Part shown: positions 17,791 through 27,020 of the stretch, one piece after another
How positions within the stretch are numbered: the first letter of the stretch is position 1
Layout of the letters: the number at the start of each line of letters is the position of its first letter
Assembly (NCBI RefSeq): GCF_023276405.1
Contig: NZ_JALRMO010000001.1
Span: 8,161,501 to 8,225,500 of the forward strand
Reading direction: 5' to 3'
From: Paenibacillus hamazuiensis
GTDB taxonomy: Bacteria > Bacillota > Bacilli > Paenibacillales > NBRC-103111
DNA: 64,000 nucleotides
The notes under the pieces: generated by a model
What the model was told of the DNA's origin: nothing
Database searches by the model: none
Seen by the model: only the letters and a program-made list of their open reading frames with translations
Made by a program: the position numbers and the translations under genes

Positions 17791-20100
17791 ATGTGGAAAA
17801 TCAAACGCAGGGCCAGCGGCCATCGTCTGTTTCTACGCCTCATGGTGCCGAACATGTTGTTTTTGCTGCTTCCGCTTCTTGTGGGGTGGGTCATTTACAA
17901 CAAAACTCTGGTCGAGATGGAGAAGGAAGTCACGGCCGGCAACATGCATCTGCTGCGGATGAGCCGCGATATTTTGGACCGCCGGGTCTCGGAAATCGGC
18001 ACCATAGCCATGCAGCTGGCGGCCGATACGAGAATTATGCAGTTTCAAACGGTGACCGAGCCGTTTAAGGGAGCTAACACCTACAAGATTTTGGAAACGC
18101 GCAAAAGCATTTATAACCACAGTTTGACCAACAATTTTCTGTTCAACTACTTCGTGATTTACAAAAACAGCGACCTCGTTCTCGCCGAAGACTCTACGTA
18201 TACGCTCTCCGACTTTTACAACAATTTCCGGGTCGGCCAGATGGACCGGCAATCGTGGAAAAGCTTGTTTACGGACTCGTTTTATCATCAAAAAGTGTTT
18301 CCCGCCCAGGAAGTGACCGTCAAAGGCAATAAATATTCGCTCGTTACGTTCGTTCAATCTCTCGGCTATCAGGGTTACCCGCAGGGGGCGGTGGTCATTA
18401 CGGTCGATAACCGGGAAATTCAGAAGCTGCTCGGCGGCTTCGACCTTTCGGGCGGAGGCATGGCTTGCATCATCGACGAAAGAGGCACGGTGATCAGCGC
18501 CTTGTCCAAGGATTCGTTTTCCTGCGAAGCGAACCGGGTTCAGCTCGGCGGCGGTCAAGGAAACTTGCTTGCCGACATCGGCGATCGGAAAATGATCGTG
18601 ACGTTTACGAAGTCGGGGGTGAACGGCTGGACATATATGGTGGCGCAGCCCGCCCATGTCGTGCTGCAGAAGGTGCTGTACATTAAAAAGATCACCTTTG
18701 CGATGGCGTTTCTCTTTTTGACGATCGGCCTTCTCATCGCTTATTTGATCGCTTACCGCAACAGCCGCCCGCTCCGGCATATCGTGGAGACGATCACGGA
18801 GCGGATGGAGGGGGAGACTTCCCCCGGGGCGGACGCGTACCGGTTCATCCGCGAATCGGTGGCCCGCCTGATCGACAGCAATCACGAGCTGCAGGAGAAA
18901 ATCAACCACCAGTCGCCTTATTTGCAGGCCGCGCTGTTCGAACGGCTGCTGAAGGGGGAATACTTGTCCCCCAAGGACACCCCCGTTTTGCTGCAGCATG
19001 TCGGCATCGAGACGCAGGGCAAATATTTCGTGGCGGCCGTCGTTCAGCTGCAGGGCTATAATGCCGGCCTGGATCGCGATGCGCTGGAGGAGCTGGACGT
19101 AAAGCGCGTCAGGTTGAAGGATGTTCTGCATGAGGAGTGGAATACGGCGGTGTACTGGCACGATGTGGCGGAGGATCAGATCGCCCTGTTGTTCGCCTTC
19201 GGTCCAGAACATCCCGCGGAAAGCATGAACGTCCTGGACGAGGCGCTGCGGCGGGCGTGCGATACGATTCGGCAGCGGCTGGAGCTGACGGCGCGGATCG
19301 CTGTCGGCGGCGTGTATGAAAATCTGCCCAACATCGCCAGATCCTACGAGGAAGCGAAGCGGACGCTCGAATATATGGAGTGGACGAATGCGGGCGGAAT
19401 CATGAGGTACGGGGAGCTGCCCCAGGAAAACAGCAGCTATTATTACCCATCCGACCTGGAGATGCGGCTCACGAATTTGGCGAAGGCGGGCGAGCAGGCC
19501 CAGGTGGAAGATTTGCTGCAGGAGCTGTACCGCATCAACTTCGAGCAGCGGCGGCTGCCGGTCGCGATGCTTCAGATGTACATTCATGAAATGTGGGGCA
19601 CGCTGATCAAGCTGCTTCCCCAGGTCGGCATGAACGAAAGCCTCGTGCTGGAGAAAATGATGCCTTTATCCGGCGGGAAGGTATCGTTTGACGTTCTGGA
19701 GAGAAGCTACCGGTCGCTCGCCTGCACATTCAAGCATGTTTGCGAGGTCGTGAACGAACGGAAGAAAAGCCAAAACGTGCTGCTGCTGGAGAAAATCGAG
19801 AAGCTGCTGAACGAAAGCTACGCGAAGCCCGATTTATGCCTCGATGTGGTTGCCGACGAGCTGAACATTTCGAAAGGATATTTGTCGCAGTTTTTCAAGG
19901 AGCAGAAAGGTATCGGCTTCTCCGACTATTTGGAAAATCTGCGGATGAGCGAGGCCAAGATGATGCTGGCGCGCACGGATTTGCCCGTGGGCGAAATCGC
20001 CCAGCAGGTCGGATACAGCTCCGCGAATACGTTTTGCCGGGCGTTCAAGCGGTTATACGGGGTCAGCGCATTGGCTTTTCGCCGTTCGACGGCGTTTTGA
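17791..20100 (+). CDS. Membrane-bound AraC-family regulator of the fucosidase operon
   Basis: A 769-residue regulator built like the one at 10595. A transmembrane helix (about residues 15-35, LMVPNMLFLLLPLLVGWVIY) precedes an extracellular sensor of about 250 residues. A second helix at about 295-315 (KITFAMAFLFLTIGLLIAYL) and a cytoplasmic linker come next. A C-terminal double helix-turn-helix follows: LCLDVVADELNISKGYLSQF and LPVGEIAQQVGYSSANTFCR. GGAGG lies 7 bases before the ATG. It is followed on the same strand by two permeases, a lipoprotein and an alpha-L-fucosidase, so it probably senses a fucosylated glycan or its breakdown product and activates that operon (inference from position). 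Confidence 0.88.
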   Translation: MWKIKRRASGHRLFLRLMVPNMLFLLLPLLVGWVIYNKTLVEMEKEVTAGNMHLLRMSRDILDRRVSEIGTIAMQLAADTRIMQFQTVTEPFKGANTYKILETRKSIYNHSLTNNFLFNYFVIYKNSDLVLAEDSTYTLSDFYNNFRVGQMDRQSWKSLFTDSFYHQKVFPAQEVTVKGNKYSLVTFVQSLGYQGYPQGAVVITVDNREIQKLLGGFDLSGGGMACIIDERGTVISALSKDSFSCEANRVQLGGGQGNLLADIGDRKMIVTFTKSGVNGWTYMVAQPAHVVLQKVLYIKKITFAMAFLFLTIGLLIAYLIAYRNSRPLRHIVETITERMEGETSPGADAYRFIRESVARLIDSNHELQEKINHQSPYLQAALFERLLKGEYLSPKDTPVLLQHVGIETQGKYFVAAVVQLQGYNAGLDRDALEELDVKRVRLKDVLHEEWNTAVYWHDVAEDQIALLFAFGPEHPAESMNVLDEALRRACDTIRQRLELTARIAVGGVYENLPNIARSYEEAKRTLEYMEWTNAGGIMRYGELPQENSSYYYPSDLEMRLTNLAKAGEQAQVEDLLQELYRINFEQRRLPVAMLQMYIHEMWGTLIKLLPQVGMNESLVLEKMMPLSGGKVSFDVLERSYRSLACTFKHVCEVVNERKKSQNVLLLEKIEKLLNESYAKPDLCLDVVADELNISKGYLSQFFKEQKGIGFSDYLENLRMSEAKMMLARTDLPVGEIAQQVGYSSANTFCRAFKRLYGVSALAFRRSTAF

Positions 20101-20153
20101 AAGCGCATTCTTAACGGCTGCACATCGAAAAAACAAATGCACATCCGCTATAT

Positions 20154-20183
20154 GAAAGCCTGCACATTCAGCTGCAGGCTTTC
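20154..20183 (+). terminator. Stem-loop between the AraC gene and the permease operon
   Basis: GAAAGCCTGCA (20154-20164) and TGCAGGCTTTC (20173-20183) form a perfect 11-bp stem with an 8-base loop. Only a weak T-rich tail follows (ACATTTAC). It may be an attenuator or terminator. Three TGCACAT words lie at 20119, 20138 and 20161. Confidence 0.5.
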
Positions 20184-20283
20184 ACATTTACAGCTTTCGG
20201 CGCGGTAAAGTATCGTGAAGTCAGATTATACCGGAAAGAGGGTGGCCTTACCGAATGGAGCCGAAGAAGGAGGGGGAGGCGGC

Positions 20284-21252
20284 ATGGAGGCGATGAAGGA
20301 AGCAGCGGCAGTTCGATCGGGGACGGCCGTCAAGACGCGCCATGCGACGCCCCTTAAAAAGATGAGGAAAGTATGGCGACTGTATGTCCTGATCGCGCTG
20401 CCGGTTCTTTACATCATTATTTTCAAATATGTTCCGATGTACGGCGCCCAGATTGCATTCAAAAACTTTGTGGTCACGAAGGGGATCATGGGCAGCGAAT
20501 GGGTGGGCTTCAAGCATTTCGACCGGTTTTTCCATTCTTACGATTTTTGGAGAATCATGAGCAATACGATTATTTTAAGCGCTTACAATTTGATCGCGGG
20601 ATTTCCGTTTCCGATCATTCTCGCGCTGGCGCTCAATTACGTGAAAAACCGGCTGTTCAAAAAATCGGTGCAGATGATCACGTATGCGCCGCATTTTATT
20701 TCCGTCGTGGTGATGGTCGGCATCATCCTGGAAATGCTCGATCCGCGCATCGGCATCGTCAATTCCATACTGAAGGCGCTCGGGATGGAGCCGGTCAATT
20801 TTATGGGCAAGCCGGAATATTTCAAATCGATTTACGTATGGTCGGGCATATGGCAGAGCGTCGGCTTCTCCTGCATCATCTATTTGGCCGCGCTGTCCGG
20901 CATCGACCCCGCACTGCACGAAGCCGCCGTCGTCGACGGGGCCAGCAAGCTGCGGCGGATGTGGCACATCGATCTGCCGGGCATTATGCCGATCGCGATC
21001 ATCATGCTGATCATGAACACCGGCCATATGCTCGACGTCGGCTTCGAGAAGGTGCTGCTGATGCAAAATCCGCTCAACGTGCGGACCTCGGAGGTCATCG
21101 ATACGTACGTCTACAAAGTCGGACTCGCCTCACAGGCGATGAACTACTCGTACTCCTCGGCGATCGGCTTGTTCAAATCCGTCATCAATCTGATTCTGCT
21201 CGTGGCCGTCAACAAAATCGCGCAAAAAACGAAGCAGGCGAGCCTTTGGTAA
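20284..21252 (+). CDS. ABC sugar transporter permease, LplB type (fucosidase operon)
   Basis: A 322-residue permease with the LplB opening helix LYVLIALPVLYIIIFKYVPM and the EAA loop EAAVVDGASKLRRMWHIDLP. The start at 20284 is preferred because AAGGAGGGGGAGG precedes it; an upstream GTG at 20215 would add a Gly-rich stretch that is really the ribosome-binding region. It forms the membrane channel together with the gene at 21310 and receives substrate from the lipoprotein at 22500. No ATPase is encoded here. Confidence 0.9.
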   Translation: MEAMKEAAAVRSGTAVKTRHATPLKKMRKVWRLYVLIALPVLYIIIFKYVPMYGAQIAFKNFVVTKGIMGSEWVGFKHFDRFFHSYDFWRIMSNTIILSAYNLIAGFPFPIILALALNYVKNRLFKKSVQMITYAPHFISVVVMVGIILEMLDPRIGIVNSILKALGMEPVNFMGKPEYFKSIYVWSGIWQSVGFSCIIYLAALSGIDPALHEAAVVDGASKLRRMWHIDLPGIMPIAIIMLIMNTGHMLDVGFEKVLLMQNPLNVRTSEVIDTYVYKVGLASQAMNYSYSSAIGLFKSVINLILLVAVNKIAQKTKQASLW

Positions 21253-21309
21253 ACGCATGCCCGAAGGCGGCTTCGACTTATGGCAGTTATGCGCGGAAAG
21301 GAGAATCCT

Positions 21310-22206
21310 ATGGAGCATTCGGCGATCCGGGAGTCGCGGGGAGACCGCCTGTTTACCGTGTTCAACTATGTGCTGTTGTCGCTGTTTTTGGTGACGATTC
21401 TTTATCCTTTGATTTATGTTGCAAGCGCTTCAATCAGCAACTCCGAAGCCGTCGTCTCCGGCAAGGTGTGGCTGTGGCCGGTGGATCCGACCCTCGAAGG
21501 CTACACCACCGTGTTCCGGCACAAGCTGATCGGCAGCGGCTTCATGAACTCGATCTATTACACCGCAGCCGGCACCGCAATTAATGTGGTCATGACCATA
21601 TTGGCCGCTTACCCTTTGTCGAGAAAAGACTTTTACGGCAAAAACGCGTTTATGTTCCTGTTCGTATTTACGATGATGTTTTCCGGCGGCCTCATCCCGA
21701 CTTACCTGCTGGTCAAGGACCTCGGGCTGCTCAACACGACGTGGTCGATGCTGCTCCCGGGCGCCCTGGGGGTATGGAATATGATCATCACGCGGACGTA
21801 TTTTCAAACGACGATTCCCGACGAGCTGCTGGAGGCGTCGCAGCTCGACGGCTGCACCGATTTTCAGTTCGTCTGGAGGATCGTCATCCCGCTCTCCGGG
21901 CCGATTATCGCCGTCATTACGCTGTTTTATGCGGTCGGCCACTGGAATTCCTTTTTCAATGCGCTCATTTATTTAAAAGATCAGAAGCTGTACCCGCTGC
22001 AGCTCGTGCTCCGGGATATTCTCGTGCAAAACGACGTGGACATGAACATGCTGGCCGACGTCCAGGAGGTCGCCAAAAGGGAAGGGCTGCGCGAGCTGCT
22101 CAAATATTCGCTGATCGTCGTGGCTACGGTGCCGCTGCTCGTTGTCTACCCGTTTGTCCAGAAATATTTCGTGAAAGGCATCATGATCGGCTCGCTGAAG
22201 GGGTAG
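21310..22206 (+). CDS. ABC sugar transporter permease, YtcP type (fucosidase operon)
   Basis: A 298-residue permease partner. It shows a first helix at about residues 16-40, FTMMFSGGLIPTYLLVKDLG, an EAA-like loop reading LEASQLDGCTDFQFVWRIVI, and the family C-terminus FVKGIMIGSLKG. The start at 21310 has AAAGGAG 6 bases upstream; a start ten codons earlier lacks one. It lies 57 bases after the first permease and 293 bases before the lipoprotein, with an inverted-repeat element in that gap. Confidence 0.9.
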   Translation: MEHSAIRESRGDRLFTVFNYVLLSLFLVTILYPLIYVASASISNSEAVVSGKVWLWPVDPTLEGYTTVFRHKLIGSGFMNSIYYTAAGTAINVVMTILAAYPLSRKDFYGKNAFMFLFVFTMMFSGGLIPTYLLVKDLGLLNTTWSMLLPGALGVWNMIITRTYFQTTIPDELLEASQLDGCTDFQFVWRIVIPLSGPIIAVITLFYAVGHWNSFFNALIYLKDQKLYPLQLVLRDILVQNDVDMNMLADVQEVAKREGLRELLKYSLIVVATVPLLVVYPFVQKYFVKGIMIGSLKG

Positions 22207-22259
22207 CTATATAAGTTACAAGGTGCAGCGGTCGGCCACAGCTTATGCGGAACATGGTG

Positions 22260-22442
22260 TAACGGTTGCAGGTGAGCTTAAAGTGGGCAAATTGTTGATT
22301 TCATAACGGTAACGGTTGCCGGAGCGGTTATTTGTGAACTTTCGTCGTTTTGAGGGATAGATGATGAGAAATAAGCTCTGCCGCAACCGTTGCAATTCAA
22401 AAATAACGTTTTTGAGCCAAATAAGCTCATCTGCGACCGTTA
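22260..22442. repeat. Nested inverted-repeat element between permease and lipoprotein genes
   Basis: TAACGGTTGCAGGTGAGCTTA (22260-22280) is matched by its near-complement at 22422-22442 (19 of 21 positions). Two more copies lie inside: TAACGGTTGCCGGAGCGGTTA near 22309 and the reverse form ATAAGCTCTGCCGCAACCGTTGC near 22371. There is no coding content. This is probably a dispersed intergenic repeat that folds in RNA within the operon message and could lower the level of the permeases relative to the lipoprotein or the reverse. Confidence 0.55.
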
Positions 22443-22499
22443 CTCTGCCTGTACTGAACTAAAGTGAAATTCTCCAAACGCAAAGAGGAGGGGTTAGTT

Positions 22500-24179
22500 T
22501 TGAAAAAAACGATCGTGCTCGTCATGGCGCTCATTTTAAGTATCGGGACGCTGCTCAGCGCGTGTTCTTCGCAAGGGGGCGGAACGGAGCCGGCCAAGGA
22601 GGAAGGGAAAACGGCGAAAGCCGCCGTCAATCCGCCGGGCCAGCTGCCTATCGTGAACGAAAAAACGACGCTGAAGGTGCTGATGAAGGGCAGCGCGAGC
22701 GTCGAGGATTTTGCGACGAACGAATTTACGAAATGGCTGGAGCAGAAAACGAACATTCATATCGAATGGGAGGTGACGCCGGAAAAGACGGCGACGGAAA
22801 AGCTCAATCTCGTGCTCTCCAGCGGCGACTATCCGGACGTGATTATGGGCTTCGGCGTATCGCCGACGCTGATGATGATTTACGGCAGCCAGGGCGTCTT
22901 CCTGCCGCTGAACGATTTGATCGACAAATACGGCGTGGAAATGAAGAAGATGTTCGCCGACAACGCCTTCTACAAAGATTTGATCACCGCGCCGGACGGT
23001 AAAATTTACGCGCTGCCGCAGGTGAACGAATGCTACCACTGCATGTTCCAGCAAAGAATGTGGGTCTACAAACCGTGGCTCGACAAGCTCGGACTGAAAA
23101 TGCCGGAAACGACCGAGGACTTTTATGAAATGCTGAAGGCGTTTAAAACGAAAGACCCGAACGGCAACGGCAAAGCCGACGAAATCGCGCTGTCCGGTTC
23201 GGTGCAGGCGGGTGCGAGCCACCTGTTCTCGACGCAGATGCTCGATTCGTTTTTGATGAACGCGTTTATTTACGATCACGGGGAAAAGAAGCTGTATCTC
23301 GAGGGCGGCAAGGTGACCGTGCCCTACAACAAGCCGGAATGGAAGGAAGGCCTCAAATATTTGCGCAAGCTGTATGCCGAAGGGTTGATCGATCCTCAGG
23401 CGCTCACGCAGGATAACAACCAGCTGAAAAAGCTCGGCGAAAATCCCGACATCGCCGTGCTGGGCGCTTCTTCCGGCCATAACATGGGCTCGCTGACCCA
23501 GCTCGGAGCGGCGAGCGGCCGCTGGAAGGAATATGTGGCCGTGCCGCCTTTGAAGGGACCGTCAGGCTTCCGGAATGCCGCATATCATCCGTACGTGGTT
23601 ACCAACGGGCAGTACATCATTACGAAAAACGCGAAAAATCCGGAGCTCGCCTTTCGTCTCGCCGACTTCATGTTCAACTCCCCGGATACGACGATCCGCT
23701 GGTATGCCGGCCGCGAAGGCACCGAATGGCGTTATGCGGAAAAAGGCGAGATCGGCATCAACGGCAAGCCGGCGATCTGGAAGCAGCTGACGCCGTGGGG
23801 CGGCGTGCAAAACGTCAACTGGGGCCAAACCGGGCCGGGCTACCGTTCCAGCGATTTCCGTTTGGGCGAGGTGGCGAATCCCGAGCAGCCGCTGGAGATC
23901 ATTTTGTACAACGAGACGAAGCAGAAGATGGAGCCGTACAAAATGCCGATTGAAAAAGTGATGCCGCCGGTCTTCTTCACGGCCGACCAGGCTTCGGAAA
24001 TCGCCGATCTGGAGAAGACGATCCTCGATCATGTCAAGGAGATGATGGCCCGTTTTATCACCGGAGATACGGATATCGACAAAAACTGGGATTCCTACGT
24101 GAAAAATCTCGACAACATGAATCTGAAGCGGTATTTGGAAATTTATCAGCAGGCGTACGACGCAATGAAGAAGAAATAA
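22500..24179 (+). CDS. Extracellular oligosaccharide-binding lipoprotein, YtcQ/LipO type (fucosidase operon)
   Basis: A 559-residue lipoprotein with signal peptide and lipobox LSAC (Cys22). An EF-hand-like loop, DPNGNGKADEIALSG (about residues 219-233), is typical of the group, as is the MQQRMWVYKPWLDKLG-like segment. The start is TTG at 22500, with GAGGAGGGG 6 bases upstream; an earlier ATG at 22464 falls before the ribosome binding site. It probably binds the oligosaccharide whose fucose is removed by the GH29 enzyme encoded 31 bases downstream. Confidence 0.88.
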   Translation: MKKTIVLVMALILSIGTLLSACSSQGGGTEPAKEEGKTAKAAVNPPGQLPIVNEKTTLKVLMKGSASVEDFATNEFTKWLEQKTNIHIEWEVTPEKTATEKLNLVLSSGDYPDVIMGFGVSPTLMMIYGSQGVFLPLNDLIDKYGVEMKKMFADNAFYKDLITAPDGKIYALPQVNECYHCMFQQRMWVYKPWLDKLGLKMPETTEDFYEMLKAFKTKDPNGNGKADEIALSGSVQAGASHLFSTQMLDSFLMNAFIYDHGEKKLYLEGGKVTVPYNKPEWKEGLKYLRKLYAEGLIDPQALTQDNNQLKKLGENPDIAVLGASSGHNMGSLTQLGAASGRWKEYVAVPPLKGPSGFRNAAYHPYVVTNGQYIITKNAKNPELAFRLADFMFNSPDTTIRWYAGREGTEWRYAEKGEIGINGKPAIWKQLTPWGGVQNVNWGQTGPGYRSSDFRLGEVANPEQPLEIILYNETKQKMEPYKMPIEKVMPPVFFTADQASEIADLEKTILDHVKEMMARFITGDTDIDKNWDSYVKNLDNMNLKRYLEIYQQAYDAMKKK

Positions 24180-24210
24180 GCTATCCGACAGTGAAAGGAG
24201 CAAGTGACGA

Positions 24211-25962
24211 ATGACAAACGAAACGGCGCAAAACGAAATTTTGGCTCACGACCGGAAAATGGCATGGTGGAGAGAAGCGAAATTCGGCATGTTCATTCAT
24301 TGGGGGCTGTACGCGCTTCCGGCCGGCGTATGGAACGGGCAGGAGGTGCCCGGCATCGGCGAATGGATCATGAAGCGGGCGCGCGTGCCGATTGCCGAAT
24401 ATTCGCAGCTCGCCGCGCAGTTTAACCCGGTGAAATTCAACGCACGCGAATGGGTGGAGCTCGCCGTGAGCGCCGGGATGAAATATATCGTCATTACGGC
24501 GAAGCATCATGACGGCTTTTGCATGTACCACTCCAAGGTGTCGTCTTACAACATCGTGGATGCGACCCCGTTCGGGCGGGACCCGATGAAGGAGCTTGCC
24601 GAGGCGTGCGCCGAGGCTGGGATCAAGCTGTGCTTCTACTACTCGCAAACCCAGGATTGGTATGAAAAGGACGCCGTCGGCAACGATTGGGACTTCCCGA
24701 ACGCGGAGGAGAAAAACTTCGCGGCGTATCTGGAAAACAAAGTGAAGCCTCAGGTGCGGGAGCTGCTGACGCAGTACGGGCCGATCGGCCTGATCTGGTT
24801 CGATACGCCGATGACGATGACCGGCGAGCAAAGCGCCGAGCTGGTCGAGCTCGTGAAAAGCATTCAGCCGGACTGCATCGTGAACGGCCGTGTCGGCAAC
24901 GGCCGCGGCGATTACATCTGCCTCGGCGACAACGAAACGCCGGCCAAATCGCTGCATGTGGACTGGGAGACGTGCGCGACGCTGAACCATACGTGGGGGT
25001 TCAAAACGAACGACCACCACTGGAAAGACCCGGAAACGGTCATCCGGCTGCTGACGGATATCGTCGGCAAAGGCGGCACTTATCTGCTTAACGTAGGTCC
25101 CACCGCCGAGGGTGTCATTCCGGAGCCGAGCGTAAACGTGCTGAAGCGGGTCGGCAGCTGGCTGAAGGCAAACGAAGAAGCGATCCGCGGCACGAAGCCG
25201 AATCCGTTCGAAACCGAGTTCGAATGGGGCACGTTGACGCTGAAACCGGGGAAGGTGTACGCGCATCTGTACGAATGGCCGGCGAAGGGGGCGTTTAAGT
25301 TATACGGGTTGAAAAACACGGTGCGCAAAGCCTGCATGCTGGCCGAACCGGAGCGGGAGCTGGCTTTCGAGCAGATGTACGATACGGGCGCGGGCACGTT
25401 TGCGCTTCAGGTAAAGCTGTCGGATCAGCCGCCGAAAGGCGTCGCTGTGCTGGCGCTGGACATCGACGGGGACGTGCAGGCCGATAACACGCTGATGCAG
25501 CAGGCAAGCGGCAGCATTATTTTGGAGGCGCACCGGGCGAACCTGCATACGTCGGAAACTTCGACGCTGATCTTGTCGCGGGCCGGGGTGCTCACGGGGT
25601 GGTCCGACGCAGGCGATTGGGTCAGCTGGCAGTTCAAGGTGATCGCGCCGGGCCGCTTCCGCATCGACCTGCTCAGCATGGCCGAGAAAGCGCGCGAGGC
25701 GATGGGCGAAACGGCAGGCCGCTGGGAAGGCGGGCACGAGCTGGCGATCGAGGTCGCCGGCCAGGAGCTCCGCTGCACGGTGGAGGAGAAGGAGCGGATC
25801 GTCACCTCCCGCTCGCTGTACTTCCACCGCGTCCGCTCCGAATGCGGCACGGTCCGCTTCGATGCGCCGGGCACTTACACGTTAAGCGTCAAACCGCAAA
25901 AGCTGGTCTGCGATATGGAGCTGGGACTGAAGCTCGTATCCGTTGTTTTGCGGCCTGAATAA
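24211..25962 (+). CDS. Alpha-L-fucosidase, glycoside hydrolase family 29
   Basis: A 583-residue GH29 enzyme that releases alpha-linked L-fucose with retention. The catalytic (beta/alpha)8 domain spans about residues 10-330 and includes FGMFIHWGLYALPAG, the ITAKHHDGFCMYHSK strand with its paired histidines, and IGLIWFDTPM, whose Asp198 is the expected nucleophile. The C-terminal 230 residues form beta-sandwich domains, one of them carbohydrate-binding-like (LSRAGVLTGWSDAGDWVSWQ). There is no signal peptide, so it acts in the cytoplasm after import. AAAGGAG precedes the ATG. It is the last gene of the AraC/permease/permease/lipoprotein operon, which assigns that importer to a fucosylated glycan. 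Confidence 0.92.
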   Translation: MTNETAQNEILAHDRKMAWWREAKFGMFIHWGLYALPAGVWNGQEVPGIGEWIMKRARVPIAEYSQLAAQFNPVKFNAREWVELAVSAGMKYIVITAKHHDGFCMYHSKVSSYNIVDATPFGRDPMKELAEACAEAGIKLCFYYSQTQDWYEKDAVGNDWDFPNAEEKNFAAYLENKVKPQVRELLTQYGPIGLIWFDTPMTMTGEQSAELVELVKSIQPDCIVNGRVGNGRGDYICLGDNETPAKSLHVDWETCATLNHTWGFKTNDHHWKDPETVIRLLTDIVGKGGTYLLNVGPTAEGVIPEPSVNVLKRVGSWLKANEEAIRGTKPNPFETEFEWGTLTLKPGKVYAHLYEWPAKGAFKLYGLKNTVRKACMLAEPERELAFEQMYDTGAGTFALQVKLSDQPPKGVAVLALDIDGDVQADNTLMQQASGSIILEAHRANLHTSETSTLILSRAGVLTGWSDAGDWVSWQFKVIAPGRFRIDLLSMAEKAREAMGETAGRWEGGHELAIEVAGQELRCTVEEKERIVTSRSLYFHRVRSECGTVRFDAPGTYTLSVKPQKLVCDMELGLKLVSVVLRPE

Positions 25963-25979
25963 ACGGCATCTGTCCGTAC

Positions 25980-26017
25980 GGCCCCCGGTTCAAGATGAGC
26001 CGGGGGCTCGACTTTTC
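25980..26017 (+). terminator. Rho-independent terminator of the fucosidase operon
   Basis: GCCCCCGG and CCGGGGGC form a perfect stem around TTCAAGATGAG-like loop sequence, followed by TCGACTTTTCTT. Confidence 0.75.
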
Positions 26018-26097
26018 TTGGAATTTATAAGCCGGGAGGCGTTAAACATCCGATTCGCAACGAAACGCAGCTATTTTGTGGCTAACCGGGGACTTTA

Positions 26098-26502
26098 TTA
26101 CTGGCCCTGGAGCTGGCGGAACATCGTCGCCATATCGATCCAGCCGCGATGCTCGACAATTTTGCCGTCCGCTACGCGGTATTGGCGATACAAAGTGACC
26201 TCCATCATTTTTCCCGTCGGCGGGTTGCCGAAAAACATTCCCGTATTGGTGCCTTTCACCGTCATGCGCACGAGCACCTTTTCTCCTTGGGCCACGATCT
26301 CCTCGACTGTGTAGCGCTTATCGGGAAATGCTCCCAGGATCGTTTTGGCGAATTGCTTCAGACCTTCCTTGGATCGGTAAGCGAGCTCCTGATAGTCGTC
26401 GGACAAAAAACGTTCCGTGCTGTCCGGATCGTTTTCATTCCAGAAAGCTTCGATAAAGGCGGTCACCGTTTCGATATTGTTTTGCTCGATCGTTTTCATC
26501 AT
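26098..26502 (-). CDS. SnoaL-like / NTF2-fold protein, paralogue 1
   Basis: A 134-residue protein of the SnoaL-like ester-cyclase group (NTF2 fold). Its sequence runs NNIETVTAFIEAFWNENDPD, FLSDDYQELAYRSKEGLKQF, PDKRYTVEEIVAQGEKVLVR and ends IVEHRGWIDMATMFRQLQGQ. Members bind small hydrophobic molecules; without a pathway context the function is open. AGGGAG lies 7 bases before the ATG at 26502; an upstream reading to 26532 has no ribosome binding site. It lies 45 bases downstream of a clearly related gene, so the two arose by tandem duplication. Confidence 0.8.
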   Translation of the reverse strand: MMKTIEQNNIETVTAFIEAFWNENDPDSTERFLSDDYQELAYRSKEGLKQFAKTILGAFPDKRYTVEEIVAQGEKVLVRMTVKGTNTGMFFGNPPTGKMMEVTLYRQYRVADGKIVEHRGWIDMATMFRQLQGQ

Positions 26503-26547
26503 CAAACATCTCCCTTTTGTTTTGGTTGGCAATGCTTTGCTCTGGAC

Positions 26548-26895
26548 TTACTTCGCTTGAAGCTGCATCATAAGCAGCCCTGTGTCGAACCAGACGAACT
26601 GTTCCGCAACCTGACCGTCCGTTACGCGATATTCGCGGAATTGGGTTGTCTTGACAGCGCGGCCGGTAGGCGCGATTCCGGCAAATGTGCCCTGATGAGT
26701 GGCGGTCATCACGAGTCTGGCAACGACCTTTTCCCCTTGCGCCATAATCTCGTCCACCGCGTACTGCCGGTCGGGAAAGGCCTCTTCGATTTGCCCGGAA
26801 AAAAATTGCTCCGTCCGATCCAGATTCGCTTGGCTCAGCGATTCAATAAACGCGGTCACGGCTTCGATATTGTTTTGGTCTGTCGATTTCATCAT
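26548..26895 (-). CDS. SnoaL-like / NTF2-fold protein, paralogue 2 with internal deletion
   Basis: A 115-residue copy of the downstream SnoaL-like protein (NNIEAVTAFIESLSQAN, PDRQYAVDEIMAQGEKVVAR). It lacks about 18 residues that the neighbour has between its FLS and AFPD motifs. Here only GQIEE remains between FFS and AFPD, an in-frame loss of about 54 bases. The missing part covers a helix of the NTF2 fold, so the pocket is probably changed or lost. AAAGGAG precedes the ATG at 26895, in almost the same leader as its paralogue. Confidence 0.75.
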   Translation of the reverse strand: MMKSTDQNNIEAVTAFIESLSQANLDRTEQFFSGQIEEAFPDRQYAVDEIMAQGEKVVARLVMTATHQGTFAGIAPTGRAVKTTQFREYRVTDGQVAEQFVWFDTGLLMMQLQAK

Positions 26896-27020
26896 CAAAC
26901 ATCTCCTTTTTGAATTTGTGATGGGGGGCGGAGCTGCATATCACGAAGCGAGATGCAGGCCCGCCTTTATAATGTTGCCTTATGGTCACCTATATTCCGC
27001 AAAAAAGCAGCTGCCTGACG

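Noticed and set aside
17833-19587. Long open frame of 584 codons on the reverse strand inside the AraC gene
   Set aside because: The forward frame encodes a full AraC regulator with clear HTH motifs. The reverse product is rich in Arg/His/Gln with no domain or ribosome binding site, as expected from codon bias in GC-rich DNA.
21419-21433. CcpA cre site (TTGCAAGCGCTTCAA) in the second permease gene
   Set aside because: It lies inside coding sequence and lacks the last conserved C of the cre consensus; it is likely codon-derived.
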